This document shows, one piece after another, positions 10,484 to 22,816 of a DNA stretch of 64,000 bases. Position 1 is the first letter of the stretch. Every line of letters starts with the position of its first letter. Origin of the DNA: Phycomyces blakesleeanus NRRL 1555(-) (taxonomy: Eukaryota; Mucoromycota; Mucoromycetes; Mucorales; Phycomycetaceae); the NCBI RefSeq assembly GCF_001638985.1, contig NW_017265137.1, positions 523,054 through 587,053 of the forward strand, written 5' to 3'. The notes below the pieces were generated by a model. The model saw nothing but the letters and a program-made list of their open reading frames with translations, ran no database searches and was not told the origin of the DNA. The position numbers and the translations under genes are program-made.

Positions 10484-13071
10484 ATGATCTGCCTCATGAA
10501 CATTGCTGCACCAAAAGATGGATTCAAATCCATTGCGATTGAGCCTTTGGAAGATTACCTTGAGTTCATGGGGCCAGCCCAGCCTGCATCCCTCTCCTCA
10601 ACAGGATCTAACATTCGAGTTCTTCGAGGCGAAGCACGCTTCAGTTTAACAAAGTCGGTTAAAATTCGTAGTATGACTGTAAAATTCAAGGGCTTTAGCC
10701 GAGTCCAATTTATCACCTCAGGTAATCCAGTTGAGATCAGCATGCCGTTACTTCCAAAGCTTAAACGGCCATTATTCGGAAAGACTACCTTACCAGCGGG
10801 TGACCATGTCGTCTCTTGGGATCTTGAGATTCCCAATATATACCCCCGAACAACAGACATGAAACGCGCCTCGATTGACTACAAGATCGAGCTCTCAATT
10901 TCTGTAAATCTTCACAAAACCTTAACCGCCACATATCCTATTGTAATTCAACGACATCTCTTGCCGAGCTGCGAACTTGCTCCCTTGGTGGAAACACGGG
11001 TGTATAAAAGCACAGTTCCAGCCAAATTTCACTACGAAATCGATGCTCCTCAGATTGTCTGTATTGATCAGGGCAGTGTACCTATAGCGATCCAATACCT
11101 ATGTTTTGCCAGCCAGAAGTTCGTGCGTAGCATTCGGACCCAATTGATTCAAATAGAATATTACAGGTAGGCTTTGTCTCTCGGCTCGTTTCCTTTTTAC
11201 CTGAAATTCGAAATTTCTCACCAAAGGAACTTGGAAAGTAAAGATGCCAGGCCATTCCAAAGTCAGAATGTGATATGCAAGCTCATGGAACCAAGGAAAC
11301 AGATAACCAGAAGATGAGCGACACTATCAAGAACAACAAAAGTTACACTAAATTTGTCAAACGCACGGTGCCAGCATTAATACACAACGTCAACGCCATC
11401 AAATCTTCTACCTGGAAGCGACCCCTTGTTATCAGCCATCCACTACATCCTCAACTAGTCCATGCGCTAGAATCTCCTCTCGTATCAATCTACCACCAAT
11501 TAGAAGTAACCTTCTTGTTTGAACACAAGTACGAAACCGTGCGTGCAAAGATTCCTCTAATTGTAGCCTCGGTTCCCAAAAGCAGTCATTCTATACCATT
11601 GCTAGTTGAAAATGGTGTACCATGGCCAAGGTACCACTTTGAAACTCAACCTCGGTACGAGTCTGTTGAGTTTGGGCCAGAAATGAAGTCCAAACGAGGG
11701 GAGATCGACAGTATGACTTCTGGAATTCAAGCCAGTGTATTCCGGGAAGATAAAGCGCTTTTTCTCAAACCTCCTCCTCGGCAAAAACCCACATTTGTCG
11801 AACAAAGTTTTTCTGAAATGGACTTACCGAGCTTAAACAAGCCTATCGTTGTCGAAAGAACCCTCAAGAAATTTGCATCTGCATTTGATCTCAGTACTGC
11901 CTCGCGGGATGATGGAGATGAAGAAAGCGGAGAGGAGGCACGCGAAATAATCGAACGTCCAAGAACAACCACACCCACATCTGCCATGCGCCGAGAGAAG
12001 CTGAAAAAATCTCTTCCTCCACTTGATATCGAGCTTGCCAACACAGGGAAATCACGAATACAAAAAGGCGTAAAAATGGAACAGCTCAAAAGTTCCGGAA
12101 GCTCTGACGTCCTTCCTGCTGCTGATATGAGAGATTTACACAACCAAGTAAAGCAGCATTATAATAGCCTTGGAATCAGAGAAAAATCACGACCTAAGCT
12201 TGAAGTAATGGCAGCATCCTCTGGACCTCCATTGGCAAAACCAGATCCTCCTTATGGTAGTCTTGGTAGAAGCAAGTATTATATCGCCAATGAACTGTTT
12301 GATGACGACGAAGATGAGACAGATAACCATTCTGTGGTATCTGAAGCTTCTTACACCAGTAAAAACGCCCCCAGTCTAAGCTCTTCTGCAACCGCATCTT
12401 CCAATCCTAGCCGTCTCACACTCCTGTCTAGACCGCCTTCACCTGTATTTAGTCCTGCTCCAGGTCTTCCTGCAACGATACCCCTCCAATCCCACGAAGA
12501 AACCCATTTCTCACTTGTTGAGGAATCATTTATTAATTCACCACCTGGTGCCATGTCGCCTGCAATGGCCACAGTAGCCTCTTCAACTGTTCTTTCCCCC
12601 CGGACTACATATGCGCTTCGAAGGCGCTTAGTACTTTCTTCCGTCTCGTCTTTAGTAATAGATGAAGCCTATGCGAGTACAAGTGTTACCGAAGACATGC
12701 GCACATCTTCCATACTTGATCCTGAAGGAGACACAATGTGCCGAATTGGCATTCAGCAGTTGGACGATGCATGTGCTGTCAAGAATCATTACCTCAATGC
12801 CAAATTACCGCCCCTTCCAACTGATACTCCCAACCTTCCACAAAATCCAAGGCGTGCTGCTCCCGATATGTCAAAACGGCTCACTAAGCTTTATGTCGAT
12901 GATAGCGATGAGGAAGATCCAGAGCCATTACCAGCTATACCAGAGAATCTCCCGCCTATTGACCACTTTAGTCGTCGCAGGGAAGAGAAAGCAAAAGAAG
13001 AGCCACCAAAACTGCCTCGGCTCTCCTTTGGTATGGCTCTTGGTGTATCCTTGGGACTTGACTTTAAGTAA
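10484..13071 (+). CDS. Arrestin-related trafficking protein (ART/alpha-arrestin)
   Basis: Alpha-arrestins recruit Rsp5/Nedd4-type ubiquitin ligases to plasma-membrane transporters for endocytosis. Exon 1 (10484-11166) holds the arrestin N domain (IRVLRGEARFSLTKSVKI, SMTVKFKG, LPAGDHVVSWDLEIP). Exon 2, from about 11244 to 13071, holds the arrestin C domain (FVKRTVPALIHNVNAIKSST, WKRPLVISHPLHP, SIYHQLEVTF) and a serine/proline-rich, probably disordered tail of about 400 residues. The donor is clear. The acceptor at 11243 was chosen because it keeps the C-domain frame open; other acceptors nearby hit stops. The model gives 836 aa. The start could instead be the methionine at 10496. No unambiguous PPxY motif is seen, so the ligase contact is unresolved. 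Confidence 0.85.
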
Positions 13072-13354
13072 TAGATATCCTTACAACCACTCATGCATTC
13101 TTCTTTATCTTTATCTTTCTTTTTATTTTTCTCTTTCTTTTCTTTTGTTTCTTATGTATACCATTTTCATTTGTTTATCGAATGGCACTCATTCTCAAGT
13201 CATTTTATTTCTCTTTCTCTCTCTTTCTCTCTTTCTTCTTTCATACCCAGACACCCCCACACTTTACAACTTTACATGGCGGCACGTGAAAATAAAGAAT
13301 ACCATGGTGTCAGCATTTACCGTCTCTTTCTATCATTTTACATAAAACATAATA

Positions 13355-14882
13355 ATGTCTAGATTACCTTCTCAACCACCTCAACAAGAATGGCAGTTGG
13401 ACTGGAAGAACATCCAGCCTGCTCTTTCGAGTGTCCGGAGGTCAATGGCATCCCTCCAGACATCCTCACTTAAGGTCATGCGTGTGAGCCAACTAGATTC
13501 CGATATTCTCGATAGTGAACTTTTTACGATCTTAAAAGAACAGCTCTGGAATGCTCTCTCACTCTTCAACGTAAGAGATCTCAACTTCACAAGCTACAAG
13601 CTGATCTTGTAAAAAAATGAAATAAAAAAAAATAGCCTGCCTTTAAAGAGTCCATCGAACCTGAACTCCTTGCACTTTTGAATCTTGCTCTATTCAAACT
13701 GTCCATCTATGATACATCAGCTACATATGGTGCTCAATTACAAAATCTTAAATACCGCAATGAATGGAAGCATGGTGGACCATGTAAGTTCTTTTATACT
13801 GTCAAGTGGCTTATAATCACTAACCAGACTGAACAGTAGAATCTATTGCTAAGGACGCTCCTTTGACAAAGACACAAAAAATTATATATGGTGTACTAAG
13901 TGTAGGAGGACAATACGCTTGGACCCGGACCAGCCGATTGGTGACTTCCAGAGGCTGGGGTGAACTTGATGAAGTAAGAACTGCAAGATACAAAAATAGA
14001 TTATGCATAAGATATGTGTGGTGTTTGTTTTAATATATCACATGTTTGTTTGTTTTTAATAAAAAATGGAATAAAAGTCGGATATCCGTAACAAGATTTA
14101 CCGTGTACTGCAAGCAGGAGAAAAGTATTGGAAGGCGCTCTCTCTTGTTAACTTCCTCGTATTCTTGTATAGTGGAAAGTAGGTCAATAGCAATTGAAGT
14201 CAGACATGTAATTTATTGATCTGATACTATCTGCTTATTTGTGTGCATCTAGGTACAGAACTCTGCTTGATCGGATCTTAGGCATGCGACTCGTATACTC
14301 AAAGAAATCTATGAATCGCCAGGTCAGCTTCGAGTTTTTGAACAGGCAAATGGTCTGGCATGCATTTACAGTAAGTTTGAGAATTTAAAAGTAGTTTCTT
14401 TTCATTTGAATTTTGGGATTTACTAACATTCATTATTATAAATTATGCGATATCTTAAGGAATTCTTACTATTCTTGGTACCTTTAATTAATATTGAAAA
14501 ATTGAAACTGAGAGTTACGCGGATGTTGTTTCCGAAATCATATATGGTGTCCTCCAAGGGATACGATAGACTCCCAGTAAACCAGTGCGCAATTTGTCAT
14601 GATAATTCTTCGGCAGATACTCATACAGGTGCAATTGGACAAGCACAGGATTACACTGTTCATAATCCCTACAAAACCAACTGTGGACACATCTACTGTT
14701 ATTACTGTATTCAAACCAAAGTATCTGTTTTTGGCGGGGAATGGCCATGCTTGAGATGCGGTGAAAAAGTAGAGGATATAGACAAAGTAGAAGATAAAGT
14801 GGAAGGAGATGAAAGTGAATCAAAGGAACAGGAGGAAATGGACGGAAGCTACGTTATAGCAGAAGCTAACAAAGAGAAATAA
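13355..14882 (+). CDS. PEX2: Peroxin-2, peroxisomal RING ubiquitin ligase
   Basis: Pex2 works with Pex10 and Pex12 in the peroxisomal membrane as the RING complex that ubiquitinates the import receptor Pex5 for recycling. Six exons join in frame: 13355-13570, 13636-13783, 13837-13973, 14078-14178, 14253-14370 and 14460-14882, giving 380 aa. The N-terminal Pex2/Pex12 domain begins near RVSQLDSDILDSEL and contains hydrophobic membrane segments (SLVNFLVFLYSG, FLLFLVPLINI). The C-terminal RING is clear: CAICHDNS...NCGHIYCYYC...WPCLRCG, C3HC4-type, about residues 280-335. An acidic tail follows. Every splice boundary restores conserved sequence. Splice sites of 53-104-bp introns are all canonical. 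Confidence 0.93.
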
Positions 14883-15506
14883 AATTATATCACAACATTG
14901 TTATAGAACACTTTTGGATCTTTTTTGCACAGTTTCAAAGAATGTATATCCACCCCTTTTCATTAGAAGAAATCCAGTGTAATGGTGTTAAGAAAAAACC
15001 TTATTAATTATCCCAAACAAAAAATAAATAAATCAATTCTTTAGAAAATAAAATGACATGGATCTTTGTACTAAAGTCATAGTATTAAAGATGTATTTTC
15101 AAGTCTACTCATAATAGTATAATATAAAGAGGTTCCCTTTAGAAAAATAATATTTGGTATCTTACTTTAATTCTTTATATATACTTTATTATATATATAT
15201 TGAGCCAAACGAAATATATATGTGTTTTTTTTTTTTTTTTTAAAAAAACAACAACTGTGATTTACTGCTTAATTGCTAAATAATTGTGATTATATTTGTG
15301 TTTATTTAATATAGTCAGGGAAAATTGCGAATTCATATCTCAAAAAGAATAAATTCTGAAAACGACTGAGTTGGAAACAGTTTCTCTGTTTGTTAAAAAT
15401 TCAAAAATAAAAATTAAACTGAAATCACCATTCTTTTGCAGTGTTCGTAGAGTAGAATCAACAAAAAAAAACATTCAAGTTTGATCACTTATTTTCCCAC
15501 AGCATC
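14883..15506. other. Intergenic between PEX2 and the LRR gene
   Basis: Very AT-rich, with a T-run near 15225-15240 followed by A-run sequence. No gene or RNA is recognisable. It should hold the PEX2 3' UTR and the promoter of the LRR gene. Confidence 0.4.
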
Positions 15507-17514
15507 ATGAAACTTACAACAACTCTCGCTTCAGAGTGGAACAAAAATCCTATTGAAAAGATCACTGAGATTAATGCTAGTGGCAAAGGAATCACTCAGA
15601 TCGGGGATCTTTCCAGCTGCAAATCTTTACGCAAACTTAATCTTGCCAAAAATTCTCTTTCGAATGAAGAATCTGTCGAAGGACTCAAGAATCTTAAAAA
15701 TATCACTTGGTTAAGTGTAGCAAACAATGAACTAAGTGATTTGAGCGGATTTCAACATTTAAAGAGCTTATTTGGTATGTATCTCGAACCTTTTTTACCT
15801 TTTTTTTTTTAAAAAGTTTGTTTGTTTTTTTACTAACATATAAAAACCATTAAAAATAGTATTGAATGCCAGCCATAATAAGCTGGTTGGAATCAGTCCT
15901 CATATTAAGAAGCTCGAAGAACTCAAGGCACTTATTCTTAATCACAATGAGATCAAGATTGTAGAAAACCTTGAAGGATTGAAGAACCTGAACACAATTG
16001 GTAGATTAAAAAAGAAAACAGATTGTAAAATGTCCCTACAGTTATATTAATTATTATGCAACAATGTTTAGTTTTGTCCCACAACCAGATCAAAACGATC
16101 CCAACTCTTTCTGATTTGACTGAGCTCACAAAGCTCTCTGCTGCTCACAACCATCTTACTCAAGTTCCTGACCTATCCACTCAGACAGCAATTAAAGAAA
16201 TTAGATTAAACGACAATGAAATCACTACCTTGCCTGACACCTTGCGTAAATGTACATCACTGGAGATTGTAGATTTTGGAAACAACAAGCTGTCGAAATG
16301 GAGGTGAATAAGTCAATTATTGTGTTTGTACATTTACATATCAATCAACTTATTCTTGTAATGTGTCAGTGATATTGCCGCTTTGGGTTCTTTACTTGCA
16401 TTACACAATCTAAACTTAAAGGGTAATCCGATTTCGGAGAAGATTGATTATAGACAAAAGGTAAGGGAAAAAATGACAGCACTTATACAATTTTCAATAA
16501 AGTATATTGCTAATTAAGTAAACTGACTTATAGATCATCGAGCTATTGCCATCTTTGCGCATTCTCGATGGAGAAAGATTCGATTTCAAATTCCTGGAAA
16601 GAAAAAACAAACAAGAGAAGAACTTCAAATTGATGGAAAAGAAGGAAAGGCTGAAGAGAGAGAAAAAGACAAAGGAAGAGGAAGAAAATAGAGCTGATGG
16701 CGAAGAAGCACAACCACCAGTTAAGAAGATGCGCCACAAAAAGCTTCGCTCTCTCGAGGCAGCAGCTGAAAAGGAACAGGAACAGGAAGCAGAAGATAAC
16801 GGTACACTTACACCACTGAAGCGAAAGAAACGGGATACCGCAGATGAGACAGAAAAGAGACCTAAGAAAAAGATATCCAGCTCTTCTACCGAAGAATCCG
16901 GCGACAAGACTACAAAGAAGCCAAAGAGAAAGGCTCTTGCTCTTGCCGCCTCTTCTGCGGATTCTACCGAAGGACCTGATGAAAAGGTTACAAAGAAACC
17001 AAAGAGAAAGGCTCTTGCTCTTGCCGCCTCTTCTGCGGATTCTACCGAAGGATCTGATGACAAGGTTACGAAGAAGCCAAAGAGAAAGGCCCTCGCTCTT
17101 GCCGCTTCTTCTGCAGGTTCTACAGAAGAATCTGGAGATTTAGAGGCAAAGAAGCCAAAGAAAAAGGCGGCAGCAGAAGCTGTAAAAGTAAAGGCAAACC
17201 CCACCGAACCGAAAAAGAAGAAGGCACAGGGATTCTTCGAGGCTGAGGAAATAAAACCGGTATCAAAGAAGGTTATACGTGCTGAAAAGGTATCTGAAAC
17301 AATTGAAAAAGCAACATCTATCACACCGCCTGTGTCTTTGCCTGTCACACCTGCTACTGCCGCTCGGACCGGTGTAGTCTCTATTGTAGATAAAAGCAAG
17401 AAGAAGAAGGAGGTAAAGAAGGCTGGTGTTGACATTGTTGCAATGCTGGAAGCTGGAGACAGCAAGAATGATACTGAAGAAGGAACTGGATTGGGTGTTG
17501 GTGGATGGGACTAG
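15507..17514 (+). CDS. Leucine-rich repeat protein with lysine-rich, repeat-bearing tail
   Basis: Five exons (15507-15774, 15860-16000, 16072-16303, 16370-16460, 16534-17514) give 570 aa. Residues 1-250 form about ten leucine-rich repeats of the SDS22-like type (SLRKLNLAKNSL, ITWLSVANNEL, LFVLNASHNKL, LKALILNHNEI), closed by an LRR-cap (LPSLRILDGERF). The rest is highly charged, with coiled coil near 270-300 and KKKRK-type clusters that suggest a nuclear or nucleolar location. It contains three tandem copies of a 26-residue unit (KPKRKALALAASSADSTEG...). The C-terminal block (VVSIVDKSKKKKEVKK to GLGVGGWD) may be a conserved signature. The exact orthologue is not recognised; a nucleolar scaffold role is only inference. 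Confidence 0.85.
16906..17160 (+). repeat. In-frame 78-bp tandem repeat within the LRR gene
   Basis: Copies of CCAAAGAGAAAGGC start at 16921, 16999 and 17077, with a degenerate fourth at 17155: exactly 78 bp (26 codons) apart. The first two units are almost identical at the DNA level, which points to recent expansion by slippage or unequal exchange while keeping frame. Confidence 0.85.
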
Positions 17515-18430
17515 TACGCGTTCATTTGCCTTTACTACTATCATGCTATTAAAAAACATTTAATATCAATATTGGGGTGGTCAGATTAATCTAAAAAAAG
17601 TACACTTGGATTACTGAATACTGTATCTATAATAGGGTGTTTCAGCAGTTTTAGATGTTTAGATTTTACTTTTGCGGTGGTTTAATTTGTTAAATGATTG
17701 GCTCTTACTAATCTAAATTTGAGATATTTTCAATCTATAAACAACTAAGGACTACCCTTAGTTGTTTATAGAATGCAAATTTAGATTCTCCAATTTTGCC
17801 TATGAATATTTCATAAGAAAATAAAATTAAGAGCAAAAGGAAATACGAAAGCTTTCTACAGCTTTATTTTCATATCAATTATCATTGTCTCACGTATTGA
17901 GTTACCGCAAAAGTAAAATCTAAACATCTAAAACTGCTGAAACACCCTAATAAGGCTTGCGACCTATTTTTTCTCGTCTTTCGCTTTCGCTTTTTTGCAC
18001 TCTTCTCTTTCTCTTTTTCTCTCCCATTACAATGCGTCCTCTTTACAATGTCACCCCGGATTAGTCAAATTCAGTTATACATTTTGCGCCATTGGCATTC
18101 TCAAAAAGCATTCCGAATTTTTCTTATAGATCTTATAAACAAAACCACCATATACAATCAAATACAGTAATCAACACAATGATAAGAGCATACATATTAT
18201 ATTAATCTTCAGATTTATTTAACTAGATTAATTCTTCTTATAAAGGAGACTTTCTAATTACAACATTAACCTCTTCAATCAAGTAAAAAAAAGTTTGAAC
18301 GCGTATTTTTTTATTAGAGTCAACAACAGTTTAAAAATTATTTTATTTATTTATTAAATATATACATAGAGAAGCTATTTTATTTTATATGATTTCACTT
18401 TATGTTCTTTTACTAATGTAAAAGAATAAA
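17515..18430. other. Intergenic with a MITE
   Basis: AT-rich spacer containing the TIR element described separately and pyrimidine-rich runs near 17970-18020. No gene is supported. Confidence 0.4.
17635..17947. mobile_element. 313-bp MITE with 44-bp perfect TIRs, TA flanks
   Basis: The ends read GGGTGTTTCAGCAG continuing to ACTTTTGCGGT, perfectly inverted at the right end over about 44 bp. TA duplications flank both sides (17633-17634, 17948-17949). The centre is itself palindromic: CTATAAACAACTAAGG at 17735-17750 pairs with 17756-17771, and outer arms ATCTAAATTT/AAATTTAGAT surround it. It is non-coding, and the TIR start resembles Tc1/mariner/pogo-type ends. Confidence 0.85.
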
Positions 18431-18434
18431 AAGC

Positions 18435-18778
18435 ATGACACCAAGTTCTTTGTCCCCGCATTACGCGGCTCAATCTCCCTCAGGACGTAAACCTGACTTG
18501 GTAGCGAAGGAGGTGTGGGAATGGTGTTAATCCGTGGCGTAAGACAACAACCGGGTTCATCCCAACTACCCTATCTCATCACTGAGAAGGGCCTGCGAAC
18601 GTACCAGAGAAACCTACCACAAAGTAGCAGGGTCCAGCGTGTTCGACTACCAAGCAACACCGTCAGTTCCAGAGAGCTTCGAACAAGGATTTCATGAAGA
18701 GTCGGCAGTAAACTCCACTTCTTCCCCGTCCTCCACTCAATAAACTTTCATGATGCTAACTCGGCGGCAGCTTTTTTT
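18435..18778 (+). ncRNA. Candidate Pol III structured RNA (type unresolved)
   Basis: A GC-richer block stands out from AT-rich flanks and encodes no credible protein. It contains a near-consensus A box (TAGCGAAGG, 18502) and a near-consensus B box (GGTTCATCC, 18554) at tRNA-like spacing, and ends in a T7 run (18772-18778), a Pol III terminator. Short stems are visible, for example CTAC-CACAAA-GTAG with outer CGAAC/GTTCG. Size and promoter type would suit SRP RNA, RNase P or MRP RNA; a short AGCAGG motif hints at SRP but is not decisive. The 5' end is unknown. Confidence 0.4.
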
Positions 18779-21306
18779 AAACATTGCTCGTCGCCATTGT
18801 TTCAGAAATTATACAATTAAATTCACAATTCAGAACAATGTTGATCTGCGCCTCTAAGAATTAACTAAGAAGCTAGAGACGACGCACTTCCGCTTTTTCC
18901 TGCACAGAATGGAAAAAGAATGTCTCCCAATCACCCACAGGTAGCGCGTCAAACTCAACTACAGGCAATCAGGGGGTACCCGTCTCCAGAGTATAAAAAA
19001 AGCTAAAGAGAAGAAAACCGTGTTGGTTGAATGGGCTTTATTTTGATATACCCGCAGTCTGCGACTAAAGTTTGGGACTGCGCTTTTTTTTTGCCAGGGT
19101 GTTTTTTTGCCTCTCACGTCAGAGCAGTGACATAGCTGTATACTCTTTTTTAGTAGGGCTGTGTAAATATTTTATGAAAGCAGTAATGACAGATAAAATT
19201 TAATCAAGAAAATATTGCAAAGTGAAGTAAAGTAAAGCAAAGAAGCAAAGAAGTAAAAGAGTAATGAAGGGTTTAGTTTTAATCGGTATAGCAATAACTC
19301 TTAAAGTGGAGTACACGTTTCTATAACGGCGATTTGTAGGTTACTCTAAAGTGGTCTGTGCACCTTTTGTTCAAGAACACGAGAGAAAGTTCTTTTTTCT
19401 TTTTTTATAAAAGTAGATACAAAAGAGATCCAGAAATTACTAGAAAATAAACCGATATAGATTTCAAAGCGCTATTAATTAGTAAGTAAAAAGCAAAAAA
19501 TAAAGTAAAAAGCATGTCTGTATACTAGGATCTCATCACAGTAGGCGGCGGAATTTTGAATTACAGAGTCGGATTTTATTGAAACGAGTAAGCTGGTAGA
19601 TGAAAGTATCAAACTGATTTCTGAAGGGAATGAGTAATTATCATTCTATAAGGAGATGATGGGGCAGAACATAAAAAGCGTTTTCAACCCGAGTTTTGCA
19701 AGAGCCTTGTATAAAAATAGTAGTCTTATAAGAATAAAAAAACAAAATAATTAATAATTGAATACTACTAAAGAAATCGAGCCTTATCCCTTTATTAAGA
19801 GGAGTAATTGAAATAACAATTCAGTCATTTCAGATTATTTACAGTGGTCATTCGATAATTTAAAGACACTTACTCTCTCTTTTGACTTTGAAATTATCGA
19901 GAGACCACTGTGATATAAATTAAATATCACATAAAAGATAAAGTATAATTCTTTTAGGTCTACTCTTTTAGCTTTAAATAATATGAAAACATGGTTATTA
20001 CAACGAATATTGTCAGAAATATACCGCTTCTGACTATTCATAGGCAACGGAGTCCGTAGTCAATATTTTGTTTTATTGTATTCTCAGAGCAGAGAAAGCA
20101 AGAAAACAAATTTTAGCTATGTATAAGGTGAGAGAGTTAATTAATACGATACTGCTTTCTCTTTAAGTCTGTTCTTTTTGCTTTGCTGTTAATCTATAAT
20201 GTTTTTTATACTAAAGAATTTCAGAGTTTTGGATTTGAGAATTAAGATTATTTCTTGTAAAAGAAAATACTTGACATCGCTTGTTAATTTTATGTTTTGA
20301 ACTATGTATTTTATACTGGTCTTGAGCCAAGAAATAATCTTTGGTATTTCTTCTTTTTTTATTTTTGTTCTTCTTCTGTATATATTGTTAATAGAGTATT
20401 TTTGGTCTTATGTGGAACCTTGAAGCTTAGCGTTTTTAAGACCCCGTTATGTATCGGCCCCAGCTCACGCCTTGGGTATAATATGAGCACGATCAATAAT
20501 TGATCGGGTTGCTCCAAGCAGAGGAGATGGTGAAAAACCTTACGGTGAATACGTCATTTTCTTTTCTCTTAGTCTCTTTATATAGTAAGACTACAGGCAA
20601 TCATCTTATTTTGTACTGTTCAATATCAACATCAACGTCGATGTTTTGTGGTTTTTGCTTGATAAACCTGTTGGTTCCCTTCATAATTAGCCCAACTTGG
20701 TACACAACTTATTATTATTATTTTTTGGTATTAGTAACAATTTGTTATAAATACCATATATGGTTCTTTAGGCAGGTCAGTAGTCTTTGTGTGATTGATG
20801 CTAACACACATAACCTGCCATAGAGTCCCATAGTATTATTTTAGGCTTTATTTTTCTAGGTAAAATATAAACTAGAAAATAATGATAGTTTTAGCAGTAA
20901 CGATTAAAAAACGCAAAAAAAATGGTGGGACGCAAAAAAAAATTATACGCAATTTTCTCGCAAAAAAAAAAACACTCTCCTCCGATAGGTGTGTGTGTAA
21001 TCTACCAGGGCCGAATTTTTATTGAAGACGGTTAGTCCATATAAGGAAATACCTACAGATGAGATCTGGTACACATCCCATCAGTTGAACTTCGATAATA
21101 CAAATATAATACAAGGTATTAAGGTATTGCGCAATATCCGCTTTTTTTACCTACTTATTTATTTACTATTATTTTTCATTTCTTCTCTTCTTCCTGTTTT
21201 CCTTCTTATTTCACTTATCTTTACTTTAGTACATACGTACACCACCCACATAATATATATATAGAGAGAGAGACATAATTTATTGACACCAAAAAAAGAA
21301 ATAATA
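18779..21306. other. 2.5-kb intergenic region upstream of citrate carrier
   Basis: No protein gene is supported. A hairpin with GCAGTC/GACTGC arms followed by T9 lies at about 19050-19093 and could terminate a small transcript. GC-richer patches sit at 18840-19000 and 20440-20540 but match nothing I recognise. The part after 20900 is the likely carrier promoter. Confidence 0.4.
21037..21046. promoter_or_regulatory. Perfect CArG box upstream of citrate carrier
   Basis: CCATATAAGG fits the CC(A/T)6GG consensus bound by MADS-box factors (SRF/Mcm1 type). It lies 270 bases before the ATG of the carrier gene. Function is inferred from sequence alone, and the motif can occur by chance in AT-rich DNA. 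Confidence 0.3.
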
Positions 21307-22257
21307 ATGGCCACAGACAAGAAATCCAAAGACCCTATTCTGTCCATTTTGGCAGGTACCTTTGCTGGTGGAATTGAAGGTGTCGTGACCTACCCAACCG
21401 AATACGTCAAAACTCGTCTCCAACTGCAGGCCGGTGGAAAGTTAGGTCCTGGCGAAGTTCGTTTCAAAGGTCCCATTGACTGTCTTGTCAAGACATACCA
21501 GTCCAAGGGCATTGGTGCAATCTACACAGGTGTTTCTGCACTTGCAATCGGCAATGCCGCCAAGGCTGGCGTACGATTCCTCACCTATGATCAGATTGCA
21601 AATCAACTCAAGGATGAAAACGGAAAGCTGACTGGTATTCGCAGTTTGTTGGCCGGACTTGGTGCAGGAATGACAGAGGCTGTGTTGGTAGTAACTCCTT
21701 CCGAGACCATCAAGTATGTTTATATATATATGATACTTTTAGGCTATAATAATCTCGGTTTTTATATTTTTATATTTATTTATTTTATTTTACTTTTTTT
21801 TTTTAAAAAAAAAGGACAAAGTTGATTCACGACAAGAATAGCCAGACACCAAAGTACAAAGGCCTTGTACATGGTACACGGTTAATTATCAAAGAAGAGG
21901 GGTTACAGGGTATTTATCGTGGAGTGGGTCCTGTTATGGCACGTCAAGGAGCAAACAGTGCAGTTAGATTCAGCTGTTATTCATCTTTCCGCGAATTACT
22001 TGAGAAATGGCACAACAAACCTGGACAGCCCTTGCCTTCCACACATACTTTCCTTGCTGGCGCTATGGCAGGAATTGTGACAGTCTATACTACCATGCCC
22101 TTAGATGTAGTGAAAACACGCATGCAGGGGTTAGATGCAAAGATATACAAGCATTCTCTTGACTGCCTGATTAAGGTTGTCAAGCAGAATGGTATCTTTT
22201 CTCTTTGGAAGGGTACTACTCCACGTCTCACTCGTTTGATTGTAAGTAGGGAATCAG

Positions 22258-22290
<33 letters not shown>

Positions 22291-22435
22291 GCATGTGTGT
22301 GTGTAATCCATTAGAAAGAAAAATTATCTGTGAGCTAATATAAGTTTTGTTGTATTGTAATAGTTCTCGGGCGGTATTGTATTTACTATCTATGAAAAGG
22401 TCTACAATGGTCTCAATACCCTCAAATCCGCTTAA
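21307..22435 (+). CDS. CTP1: Mitochondrial tricarboxylate (citrate) carrier
   Basis: A member of the mitochondrial carrier family that exchanges citrate across the inner membrane, feeding cytosolic acetyl-CoA and lipid synthesis. Three exons (21307-21713, 21815-22241, 22364-22435) give 301 aa, the family length. Three repeats of about 100 residues carry the signature PxD/ExxK/R motifs: PTEYVKTRLQ (repeat 1), PSETIKTKLI (repeat 2, rebuilt across intron 1) and PLDVVKTRMQ (repeat 3). The sequences AGTFAGGIEG and NSAVRFSCY fit CTP1/SLC25A1. The ATG at 21307 (ATAATGGCC) is preferred; an upstream in-frame TTG at 21283 is not needed. Introns contain TA microsatellites. The alternative would be another di/tricarboxylate carrier. 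Confidence 0.92.
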
Positions 22436-22816
22436 ACCCAATTCTTTTTTTTTGTTACACTTGGTCTGTGATCTTTGTACAAAAGACATGCTTGGATCTT
22501 AGAAAGCTGGTCATATTCTACGAGTTGTTCCGAGAACAAGTCCTTTTCTTTTTCTTTTTCTTTTTGCTTATTCTAAAATGCTTATTCTCTGATATCTCAT
22601 ACTGTTAATATACTGTACTTTGTTTGTATTTTCATATTTATTATTAGTGTGATATAGTGATTTGTGCTGTACTGTGTTCAGGTGTAAGATAAATAAATAA
22701 ATAGTTAGTTAGTCAGATAAATAGATAAATAGATAGATATAAATTTGTATATTATTTATATGAAAATATGCTTTGAATATATCTTTTTTTTAAATATATA
22801 TATATATATATATATA
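22436..22816. other. Convergent intergenic spacer
   Basis: The 3' UTRs of the citrate carrier and the DeSI-like gene meet here. It holds T-rich, AAATAAATAG-type and TA microsatellites, and nothing else is seen. Confidence 0.4.

Noticed and set aside
16494..17465. Minus-strand open frame of 323 codons opposite the LRR gene.
   Set aside because: Shadow of the lysine/serine-rich sense frame; Phe/Ser-rich composition is the antisense of Lys/Glu/Ala codons.
18840..19100. ATACTCTGG on the minus strand near 18990, considered as the start of U5 snRNA.
   Set aside because: The conserved U5 loop (GCCUUUUAC) and Sm site do not follow.
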